A DNA stretch of 14,586 bases, taken from contig JAUYUF010000232.1 of the NCBI GenBank assembly GCA_030694835.1, forward strand, positions 1 through 14,586, given 5' to 3'. Of this stretch, positions 7,702 to 13,838 are shown in pieces. Within the stretch, counting starts at the first letter, position 1. Each line of letters starts with the position of its first letter. The stretch comes from Flavobacteriaceae bacterium (lineage in GTDB: Bacteria > Bacteroidota > Bacteroidia > Flavobacteriales > Flavobacteriaceae). The notes under the pieces were generated by a model. It ran no database searches. It was not told the origin of the DNA and saw nothing but the letters and a program-made list of their open reading frames with translations. Position numbers and translations under genes: made by a program.

Positions 7702-7730
7702 ATTATTAATCTATTTTAAAACAAATTTTA

Positions 7731-7800
7731 GATTGTTTGTTGTCTGTTGTCGGTATGTTTGTTTTCAGTTTTCACAACTCACAACTCACAACTCACAACT
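7731..7800. repeat. Mosaic of 7-bp tandem repeats upstream of def
   Basis: Ten consecutive 7-bp units can be laid end to end. On the plus strand CACAACT occurs four times perfectly (7773-7800) and TGTTGTC twice (7738-7751). Between and beside them are CAGTTTT, TTGTTTT, GGTATGT and GATTGTT. On the minus strand (the def sense) this reads AGTTGTG x4, AAAACTG, AAAACAA, ACATACC, GACAACA x2, AACAATC. The phase is kept throughout although the unit changes. It is non-coding, lies 30-99 bp upstream of the def ATG, and forms no obvious hairpin. Confidence 0.8.
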
Positions 7801-7810
7801 ATTTAAAGTG

Positions 7811-7818
7811 CAAAAGTA
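7811..7818 (-). promoter_or_regulatory. Possible -7 element (TACTTTTG) for the def operon
   Basis: The minus strand reads TACTTTTG, an exact TAnnTTTG match, 110-117 bp upstream of the def ATG. The nearest TTG upstream (complement of CAA at 7831-7833) is only 12 bp away, too close for a normal -33 element, so the call is tentative. If used, transcription would start near 7804, which would place the whole heptamer tract in the def 5' leader. Confidence 0.35.
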
Positions 7819-7878
7819 CAAAGTTTGTAACAATAAAGGAATGTTTATAAGTAGATTGAAATAATAGTTTAACAGATT

Positions 7879-8289
7879 TTATCTATTATATAGATACGAT
7901 TGTAAAATAATTGTAGCACTAATTTCATCTAGTAATTTTTTATTCTGACGTTGTTTTTTTGATAATCCACTGTCAATCATTGTTTGAAAAGCCATTTTTG
8001 AAGTAAAACGTTCATCAATTCTGATAATAGGAATTGAAGGATAAGTTTGTTCTAATTTTTGAACAAATGATTTGATAAGAGCTTCACTTTCACTTGGTTG
8101 ATTGTTGAGTTGTTTAGCTTCACCTACAACAAATAAACTTACTTTCTCTGCTTTTAAATAATTAGTTATAAAGGTGAAAATAGTCGAAGTTTCAATGGTC
8201 GTTAAACCAGAAGCAATGAGTTGTAACTCATCAGTAACAGCAATACCAGTTCTTTTTAAACCATAATCGAAAGCAAGAATTCTACTCAT
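7879..8289 (-). CDS. ruvX: Putative pre-16S rRNA nuclease / Holliday junction resolvase RuvX (YqgF)
   Basis: RNase H-fold nuclease of the YqgF family. It is implicated in 16S rRNA 5'-end maturation in E. coli and annotated as a Holliday junction resolvase by fold similarity to RuvC. The 136 residues match the usual size. Landmarks are RILAFDYGLKRTGIAVTD (3-20) with Asp8, LFVVGEAKQLNNQPSESE (52-69), IRIDERFTSKMA (89-100) with Asp92/Glu93, and LLDEISATIILQSYL (119-133) with Asp121, the acidic residues of the family's active site. The usual VVGLP is VVGEA here, which does not touch the acidic residues. It has its own good promoter, divergent from dapD, and is transcribed toward def. Confidence 0.95.
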   Translation of the reverse strand: MSRILAFDYGLKRTGIAVTDELQLIASGLTTIETSTIFTFITNYLKAEKVSLFVVGEAKQLNNQPSESEALIKSFVQKLEQTYPSIPIIRIDERFTSKMAFQTMIDSGLSKKQRQNKKLLDEISATIILQSYLYNR

Positions 8290-8305
8290 AAGATATTATT
8301 TTAAA

Positions 8306-8333
8306 CAAAAGTAAGCAATTTGAGTGGTTCCAA
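8306..8333 (-). promoter_or_regulatory. Promoter of ruvX (TTG-N17-TACTTTTG)
   Basis: On the minus strand TTG (8333-8331) is followed by a 17-bp spacer and TACTTTTG (8313-8306). This exactly matches the Bacteroidota pattern TTG-N17-TAnnTTTG. The expected transcription start is only a few bases upstream of the ruvX ATG at 8289, giving a very short leader. This is the best promoter match in the window. Confidence 0.7.
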
Positions 8334-8364
8334 TTAAATGGGCTGAAATTCTACAAATGATTGC

Positions 8365-8372
8365 TATCTTTG
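8365..8372 (+). promoter_or_regulatory. -7 element (TATCTTTG) of the dapD operon
   Basis: TATCTTTG matches the -7 consensus TAnnTTTG exactly, 17 bp before the dapD ATG at 8390. No perfect TTG stands 17-23 bp upstream; CTG at 8343-8345 (spacer 19) is the nearest approximation. It lies back to back with the ruvX promoter in a 100-bp divergent gap. Confidence 0.55.
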
Positions 8373-8389
8373 CTTTTTAATCTAATTAT

Positions 8390-9205
8390 ATGAAAGTATT
8401 ACAAAAAATAATAGAACAAGCTTGGGATAATAGAGGTCTTTTGAAAGATAAAGATACACAAGATGCAATAAGAGAAGTCATTGATTTGTTAGATTCAGGT
8501 AAAGTTCGGGTAGCTGAACCAACCGAAAATGGTTGGAAAGTGAATGAATGGATTAAAAAAGCGGTGGTTCTTTATTTTCCAATTCAAAAAATGGAAACTT
8601 TTGAGGTTGGGATTTTTGAATATCATGATAAAATTCCACTAAAAAGAGGATATGCAGCAAAAGGAATCCGTGTTGTGCCACATGCAGTTGCGCGTCATGG
8701 TTCTTATATTGCTTCTGGAACTATTCTAATGCCAAGTTATGTTAATATTGGAGCTTATGTAGATTCTGGAACTATGGTTGATACCTGGGCAACCGTTGGT
8801 AGTTGTGCTCAAATTGGTAAAAATGTTCATTTAAGCGGTGGTGTTGGTATTGGTGGCGTTTTAGAACCTTTACAAGCTGCTCCTGTAATTATAGAAGATA
8901 ATGCTTTTATTGGTTCAAGATGTATTGTTGTTGAAGGAGTTCATGTAGAAAGTGAAGCTGTTTTAGGAGCCAATGTTGTTTTAACAGGAAGTACGAAAAT
9001 TATTGATGTAACTCAGGAAATACCTGTAGAATATAAAGGCAGAGTTCCTGCCAGAAGTGTAGTAATTCCGGGAAGTTATACCAAAAAATTTGCTGGTGGA
9101 GATTTTCAAGTTCCATGTGCTTTAATTATTGGAAAACGCAAACCTTCAACAGATTTAAAAACTTCTTTGAACGATGCTTTAAGAGAATACGATGTAGCAG
9201 TTTAA
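8390..9205 (+). CDS. dapD: 2,3,4,5-tetrahydropyridine-2,6-dicarboxylate N-succinyltransferase
   Basis: Transfers succinyl from succinyl-CoA to tetrahydrodipicolinate in the succinylase branch of diaminopimelate/lysine synthesis, supplying lysine and the peptidoglycan residue meso-DAP; cytosolic trimer. The 271 residues fit the family (E. coli 274). The N-terminal helical domain (about 1-100) includes VNEWIKKAVVLYF (51-63). The C-terminal left-handed beta-helix of hexapeptide repeats runs from about 103 to 240. It includes YVNIGAYVDSGTMVDTWATV (117-136), CAQIGKNVHLSGGVGIGGV (139-157) and FIGSRCIVVEGV (173-184), which are DapD signatures rather than generic acyltransferase repeats. It is the first gene of a four-gene plus-strand operon, with the next start 9 bp after its stop. 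Confidence 0.98.
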   Translation: MKVLQKIIEQAWDNRGLLKDKDTQDAIREVIDLLDSGKVRVAEPTENGWKVNEWIKKAVVLYFPIQKMETFEVGIFEYHDKIPLKRGYAAKGIRVVPHAVARHGSYIASGTILMPSYVNIGAYVDSGTMVDTWATVGSCAQIGKNVHLSGGVGIGGVLEPLQAAPVIIEDNAFIGSRCIVVEGVHVESEAVLGANVVLTGSTKIIDVTQEIPVEYKGRVPARSVVIPGSYTKKFAGGDFQVPCALIIGKRKPSTDLKTSLNDALREYDVAV

Positions 9206-9214
9206 ATATTTCAA

Positions 9215-9865
9215 ATGGAAGAAAAAAAAATAAAATATTACTCGAATAGTAGACCTGACATGCTAAAATTAATTCCGTCTACTTCAAAAAAGACCTTAGA
9301 AATTGGTTGTGGTCGAGGTAATTTTTCTTCACAATTAGTTCAAAAAGGTGTTGAAACTTGGGGAATCGAACCTAATAAAATTTCGGCAGAAAACGCGCAA
9401 GAGAAACTATTTAAAGTTTTAGTTGGCACCTTAGATGAAATGTTAAATCAACTACCTGATAATTATTTTGATGCAATTATTTTAAATGATGTTTTGGAAC
9501 ATTTGATTTATCCATGGGAAGATATGAAAAATTTGAAAGGCAAACTTTCGGATAATGGAGTCTTAATTTCTTCCATTCCAAATGTGAGGTATGCGAAAAA
9601 TTTATTTCATCTTTTATTGATGAAAAATTGGGAATATAAAGAATCAGGGATATTAGACTCAACTCATTTTCGATTTTTTACTAAAAAAAGCATAATATCG
9701 ATGCACAAAAAAAGTGGATATACAATTCAAAAAATAAAAGGAATAAATGTTACCAAATCAGTTTTGTTTTTTCCTTTCGCTTTAATAGTAAATATTTTCT
9801 TTCTATTTACTCAATTAGATATTTTTTATATGCAATATGCAACAGTAGCAATAAAAAGTAGTTAG
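9215..9865 (+). CDS. Class I SAM-dependent methyltransferase (Methyltransf_23 type)
   Basis: Predicted methyltransferase, substrate unknown. The 216-residue protein has a Rossmann-type SAM domain. Motif I is TLEIGCGRGNF (27-37), an acidic SAM-binding residue lies at Glu52 in WGIEPN, and then come FDAIILNDVLEHL (85-97) and GVLISSIPNVRY (115-126). GILDSTHFRFFT (145-156) resembles stretches I associate with methyltransferases of surface-glycan gene clusters. A hydrophobic segment, SVLFFPFALIVNIFFLF (182-198), near the C-terminus may touch the membrane. It lies between dapD (9 bp gap) and a YrdC-domain gene whose first in-frame ATG directly abuts its stop codon. Nothing in the sequence links it to lysine synthesis or tRNA modification. 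A glycan or lipid target is inference from the motif and the hydrophobic tail. Confidence 0.88.
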   Translation: MEEKKIKYYSNSRPDMLKLIPSTSKKTLEIGCGRGNFSSQLVQKGVETWGIEPNKISAENAQEKLFKVLVGTLDEMLNQLPDNYFDAIILNDVLEHLIYPWEDMKNLKGKLSDNGVLISSIPNVRYAKNLFHLLLMKNWEYKESGILDSTHFRFFTKKSIISMHKKSGYTIQKIKGINVTKSVLFFPFALIVNIFFLFTQLDIFYMQYATVAIKSS

Positions 9866-10438
9866 ATGGAGGAAATCATGCAGCAAGAAATTCAAAATAC
9901 ATTAGATACTTTAAAAGAAGGTAAAATTATTATTTATCCAACCGATACTATTTGGGGTATTGGTTGTGATGCAACAAATGTTGATGCTGTCCAACAGATT
10001 TATGATATAAATCAACGGAAAGAACAAGAAGGTATGATAATTTTGATGGATTCTATTCAAATGCTTCATAAATATATTCCAGAAGTTCCTGAAGTAGCTT
10101 ATGATATTATAGAAGAAAGTGAAGATCCAATAACTATAATTTTAGATAATCCAAGAGGTTTAGCTAAAAATTTAATAACTCAGGATAATTCAATTGCGAT
10201 TAGAATTCCTAAAAATGAATTTTTATTAAAGTTGATTCAAAAATTCAGAAAACCGATTGTTGCTACTTCAGCTCATGTTAATGGTGATAAAATTCCTATG
10301 ATATATGCTGAAATTAATCCTAAACTATTAAATCAAGTTGATTATGTTGTTAATCTAGAAAGAGAAAAAGTGTCAACAAAATTATCTTCTATCATTAAAT
10401 TAAAATCCAGCGGACAAGTTTTTATTATCCGAAAATAA
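9866..10438 (+). CDS. YrdC/Sua5-domain protein, putative L-threonylcarbamoyladenylate synthase (divergent signature)
   Basis: The family makes threonylcarbamoyl-AMP from Thr, bicarbonate and ATP for t6A37 of ANN-decoding tRNAs. The protein has 190 residues counted from 9866, the size of short TsaC-type enzymes without the Sua5 C-terminal domain. YrdC landmarks are IIIYPTDTIWGIGCDATN (21-38), SIAIRIP (109-115), KPIVATSAHVNG (129-140) and a C-terminal SSIIKL (174-179). Compared with the KxR...SxN signature as I recall it, Lys is Asn49 (NQR) and the final Asn is His137 (SAH); Arg51 and Ser135 remain. Glu55 replaces another usual lysine. It may be a divergent but working enzyme or a specialised paralogue. 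The ATG at 9878, preceded by GGAGG, is probably the true start, giving 186 residues (MQQEIQ...). Family placement is firm; activity is uncertain. Confidence 0.85.
   Translation: MEEIMQQEIQNTLDTLKEGKIIIYPTDTIWGIGCDATNVDAVQQIYDINQRKEQEGMIILMDSIQMLHKYIPEVPEVAYDIIEESEDPITIILDNPRGLAKNLITQDNSIAIRIPKNEFLLKLIQKFRKPIVATSAHVNGDKIPMIYAEINPKLLNQVDYVVNLEREKVSTKLSSIIKLKSSGQVFIIRK
9868..9872 (+). promoter_or_regulatory. Strong Shine-Dalgarno sequence GGAGG inside the YrdC-gene start region
   Basis: GGAGG lies 5 nt before the ATG at 9878, ideal Shine-Dalgarno spacing, and overlaps the upstream in-frame ATG at 9866 that abuts the methyltransferase TAG. Most genes in this window have no such sequence. It favours initiation at 9878, with the ATG at 9866 being part of the ribosome-binding region. 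The alternative is coupled initiation at 9866. Confidence 0.55.
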
Positions 10439-10444
10439 ATTTCA

Positions 10445-11863
10445 ATGCAGCAAAATAACTATAATTCAGCACTTTCATTGCCAATTTTTGAGTTGATTTC
10501 TTCAGTTGCTGATGAAATGAATATAGACACTTTTGTAATTGGCGGATTTGTGCGTGATTACTTTTTGAAACGTGATTTTAAAAAAGATATTGATATTGTT
10601 GCAGTTGGAAGTGGAATTGAATTGGCTGAAAAAGTAGCTTCAAAATTACCTAATAAACCCAAAGTTCAGGTTTTTAAAAATTACGGGACAGCAATGTTTC
10701 GTTATCAAGATATTGATATTGAATTTGTTGGTGCCAGAAAAGAATCATATTCTGAAGAAAGTAGAAATCCTTCAGTAGAAATTGGAACGCTGGAAGATGA
10801 TCAAAAAAGACGAGATTTTACCATCAACGCCTTGGCAATAAGTTTAAATAAGAGTAATTATGGAACTTTATTAGATCCGTTTAACGGAATGATGCATTTA
10901 GATCAAAAATGTATTAAAACGCCTTTAAATCCTGATATTACCTATTCTGATGATCCACTTAGAATGTTACGTGCTATTCGGTTTGCTACTCAACTTGAGT
11001 TTGAAATTCATTCAGATTCCTTTGAAGCAATAAAAAGAAATGCTAATCGTATTGAAATTATTTCTGGAGAAAGAATTGTAGATGAAATAAATAAAATATT
11101 ATTGACAGATAAACCTTCATTGGGTTTAAAAATGCTCGATGATGCTGAATTGTTACAGCTTATTTTACCAGAAGTTACAGCATTGAAAGGTGTTGAAGAA
11201 ATGGAAGGGCAAAAGCACAAAGATAATTTTTATCACACTTTTGAAGTTGTTGACAATATTGCTAAAAATACAGATGATGTTTGGTTACGTTGGGCTGCTT
11301 TACTACATGATATTGGTAAAGCACCAAGTAAAAAGTTTCATAATACGTTGGGTTGGACGTTTCATGGACACGAGTTTATTGGCTCTAAAATGGTTTATAA
11401 ATTATTCAAACGTTTACATATGCCTTTGAATAATAAAATGAAATTAGTTCAGAAATTGGTGATGTTAAGTTCACGTCCAATTGTGCTTTCTCAGGAAGTT
11501 ACTGATTCTGCCGTACGTAGGTTAATTTATGATGCTGGTGAAGACATTGATGCATTAATGACTTTGTGTGAAGCAGATATTACTACTAAAAATCCCAAAC
11601 GATTTAAAGTTTATCACAAGAATTTTGAACTTGTTCGCCGTAAAATTAAAGAAGTTGAAGAACGTGATCATATTCGTAATTTTCAGCCACCAATTTCAGG
11701 TGAATTAATTATGGAAACTTTTAATCTACAACCTTGTAGAGAAATTGGTATGATAAAAGAAGCAATTAAAGAAGCTATTCTAGAAGGAGAAATTCTAAAT
11801 GAATATGAAGCATCTTTTCAGTTTATGCTTAAAAAAGGAGCAGAACTAGGCTTGAAAATTTAA
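10445..11863 (+). CDS. cca: CCA tRNA nucleotidyltransferase with HD domain
   Basis: Adds or repairs the 3'-CCA end of tRNAs using CTP and ATP. The 472 residues comprise a class II polymerase-beta-like head and a C-terminal HD hydrolase-type domain, as is common in Bacteroidota. Head motifs are VIGGFVRDYFL (31-41), the catalytic DxD in KKDIDIVAVG (46-55), RRDFTINALAIS (122-133) and DPLRMLRAIRFATQLEF (170-186), which includes tRNA and nucleotide-binding residues. The HD domain shows YHTFEVVDNI (263-272) with His264, LLHDIGKAPSKKF (286-298) with His288/Asp289, and FHGHEFIGSKM (306-316). The HD part may give phosphohydrolase or phosphodiesterase activity, but this is not shown here. It follows the YrdC gene by 6 bp, so two tRNA-related genes end the dapD operon. 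Confidence 0.95.
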   Translation: MQQNNYNSALSLPIFELISSVADEMNIDTFVIGGFVRDYFLKRDFKKDIDIVAVGSGIELAEKVASKLPNKPKVQVFKNYGTAMFRYQDIDIEFVGARKESYSEESRNPSVEIGTLEDDQKRRDFTINALAISLNKSNYGTLLDPFNGMMHLDQKCIKTPLNPDITYSDDPLRMLRAIRFATQLEFEIHSDSFEAIKRNANRIEIISGERIVDEINKILLTDKPSLGLKMLDDAELLQLILPEVTALKGVEEMEGQKHKDNFYHTFEVVDNIAKNTDDVWLRWAALLHDIGKAPSKKFHNTLGWTFHGHEFIGSKMVYKLFKRLHMPLNNKMKLVQKLVMLSSRPIVLSQEVTDSAVRRLIYDAGEDIDALMTLCEADITTKNPKRFKVYHKNFELVRRKIKEVEERDHIRNFQPPISGELIMETFNLQPCREIGMIKEAIKEAILEGEILNEYEASFQFMLKKGAELGLKI

Positions 11864-11871
11864 TGTATTTG

Positions 11872-11901
11872 CAAATTGAAATTAGTTGTTTTAACAATTT
11901 G
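11872..11901. repeat. Inverted repeat downstream of cca
   Basis: CAAATTG (11872-11878) and CAATTTG (11895-11901) are exact reverse complements with a 16-nt loop, and TTGTT/AACAA inside can also pair. It starts 9 bp after the cca stop codon, in the convergent 90-bp gap between cca and the ABC gene. No T run follows immediately, so it is at best a weak bidirectional terminator. Confidence 0.3.
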
Positions 11902-11919
11902 AAATAACTTCTCTAATCT

Positions 11920-11954
11920 TCTTTTCCCTTTTTGCTAATTGCTATTCGCTTTGT
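11920..11954. repeat. Degenerate 7-bp-phased tract at the end of the ABC gene
   Basis: On the minus strand five consecutive heptamers keep AG at positions 5-6: ACAAAGC, GAATAGC, AATTAGC, AAAAAGG, GAAAAGA. The first touches the last base of the ABC stop codon. The same spacing seen from the plus strand gives GCT every 7 bp (11934, 11941, 11948). This is much weaker than the tract upstream of def, and part of it may be chance purine richness. Confidence 0.4.
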
Positions 11955-13783
11955 TAGAAAGATTGCATAGTTACTAAATTATAATAAACTTCCTTATTAT
12001 CCATTAATTCTTGATGTTTACCTTGCTCTACAATTTTACCTTTTTTCATTACCACAATTAAATCAGCTTTTTGGATAGTTGATAAACGGTGTGCTATAAC
12101 TAAAGATGTGCGATTTTGCATCATTCTATCAAAAGCCTTTTGTACCAATTGTTCCGATTCAGTATCTAAAGCAGAAGTTGCTTCATCTAATACCATTATA
12201 GGTGGATTTTTTAAAACAGCACGAGCAATGCTGATTCGCTGTTTTTGTCCGCCCGATAATTTATTTCCACTATCTCCAATATTTGTATTAATTCCCAAAG
12301 GTAAGTCAACCACAAATTCGTAGGCATTGGCAATTTTTAATGCCTCAATAACTTCTTCATCCGAAGATTCAATTTTACCAATTAAAACATTGTTTTTAAT
12401 AGTATCATTAAATAGAAGTGAATCTTGAGTAACTAATCCAATTTTCTGACGTAAAGAGTTTTTAGTCAATGTTTTAATGTCAATTCCATCCATTTTAATT
12501 ACACCCTCATTTACATCATAAAAACGCGTAATTAAATTAGCGATGGTAGATTTACCACTTCCTGATTGACCAACCAAAGCCACAGTTTGACCTTTTGGTA
12601 TTGTCAAAGAGAAATTTTTCAAAACCATTTCATCTTCATATTTAAAAGAAATATTTTCAAAACTTACAGCTTCTTCAAAAGAAGCTATTTCAATGGCATT
12701 GTTATTATCTGGAATAGTGTCTTCTGTATTTAATATTTCCAAAACTCTTTCTGCAGCTGCATTTCCTTTTCTTACACTATAACCTGCTTTAGAAATTGCT
12801 TTAGCTGGGGTTAAAATATTGTATGCCAATCCGATATATGAAAGAAAAATTGCTGGATCTAAACTTTTGTCAACAAAAACTAAATTACCTCCATACCATA
12901 GTAAACCTGCTATTACCAAAATTCCTAAAAATTCACTTGCTGGTGATGCCAGGTTTTGTCGATTCAATAATTTATTAGAAATGGAGAAAAACCGTTCAGT
13001 TGAGGTCTGAAATTTATTATTGAAGTTATTTTCAGAATTAAAACTTTTAATCACTTTTAATCCAGTGATAGTTTCATCTAGAAGTGATAAAAAATGTCCT
13101 TGTTCTTGTTGTGCTTTATCGGATTGTCTTTTTAATTTTTTACCGATTGCAGAAATGATAAATCCTGAAATAGGAATAAAAATAAACACAAACAAAGTTA
13201 ATTTTGGACTCAAAAAGAACATTGTGAAAATAGTAAACAAGATTGTAAGTGGCTCTCTTACAATAAGTTCTAAAATTGATAAGAATGAATGTTGAATTTC
13301 TAAAACATCAGTCGAAATTCTTGAAATGACATCACCTTTTCGTTTTTCGGAGAAAAATGAAATAGGCAAAGTAACTATTTTACTGTAAAGTTCATTTCTT
13401 AAATCGCGTAATACACCATTTCGTAAGAAAGTGATGAAGTACATTGCCAAATAATTAAAGATATTTTTTAGTAAGAAAATTGAAATAATTACGATAATCA
13501 TATAGGTTAATACCTGAAATTTACCATCATCCTCAATGGCATGGGAAATGTAATAATTTAAAGAATCAACAAAGAAATCTTTTGAAGTTAGAATTCCGTC
13601 ATAAATTGGTTTTGTGCTTACGGGTTTTAAATTTGTATCATCAAACAATACTTTTAACATAGGAATCAATGCTACAAAGGAAAGAGCACTGAATAAAGCG
13701 TAAAAAATATTGGCTATGATATTTAAAATACCATAAATTTTATAAGGTAAAGCAAAACGGAATATCTGTTTAAAATAATTCAT
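11954..13783 (-). CDS. ABC exporter half-transporter (MsbA/ABCB-like, permease fused to ATPase)
   Basis: Inner-membrane exporter expected to act as a homodimer; lipid A/lipid or drug export is the usual role of this subfamily, but the substrate cannot be read here. It has 609 residues. The N-terminal transmembrane domain (about 1-330) has hydrophobic helices near 18-45, 93-119, 178-215 and 285-325. The nucleotide-binding domain (about 375-605) has Walker A GQSGSGKST (405-413), Q-loop Gln453 in VTQDSLLF, signature LSGGQ (509-513), Walker B IMVLDEATS (529-537) and H-loop His565 in IAHRLST. All ATPase residues are intact. The gene is convergent with cca and 55 bp downstream of the phosphosugar mutase gene on the same strand, so the two may be co-transcribed. 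No good TAnnTTTG element is visible in the gap. Calling it msbA would be a guess. Confidence 0.95.
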   Translation of the reverse strand: MNYFKQIFRFALPYKIYGILNIIANIFYALFSALSFVALIPMLKVLFDDTNLKPVSTKPIYDGILTSKDFFVDSLNYYISHAIEDDGKFQVLTYMIIVIISIFLLKNIFNYLAMYFITFLRNGVLRDLRNELYSKIVTLPISFFSEKRKGDVISRISTDVLEIQHSFLSILELIVREPLTILFTIFTMFFLSPKLTLFVFIFIPISGFIISAIGKKLKRQSDKAQQEQGHFLSLLDETITGLKVIKSFNSENNFNNKFQTSTERFFSISNKLLNRQNLASPASEFLGILVIAGLLWYGGNLVFVDKSLDPAIFLSYIGLAYNILTPAKAISKAGYSVRKGNAAAERVLEILNTEDTIPDNNNAIEIASFEEAVSFENISFKYEDEMVLKNFSLTIPKGQTVALVGQSGSGKSTIANLITRFYDVNEGVIKMDGIDIKTLTKNSLRQKIGLVTQDSLLFNDTIKNNVLIGKIESSDEEVIEALKIANAYEFVVDLPLGINTNIGDSGNKLSGGQKQRISIARAVLKNPPIMVLDEATSALDTESEQLVQKAFDRMMQNRTSLVIAHRLSTIQKADLIVVMKKGKIVEQGKHQELMDNKEVYYNLVTMQSF

Positions 13784-13838
13784 TTATTGAATTTAGGTTG
13801 ATAAAATATTTTTTTAAGGAATATAACTCTAAATTTGA

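Noticed and set aside
7773..7800. CACAACT x4 considered as the start of a CRISPR array or an iteron-type origin
   Set aside because: Units are only 7 bp, directly abutting without spacers. No cas or replication genes are nearby, and phage-like spacers are absent.
8155..8289. RuvX considered defective because the family VVGLP motif reads VVGEA
   Set aside because: The acidic catalytic residues (Asp8, Asp92/Glu93, Asp121) are all present and the changed position is not one of them.
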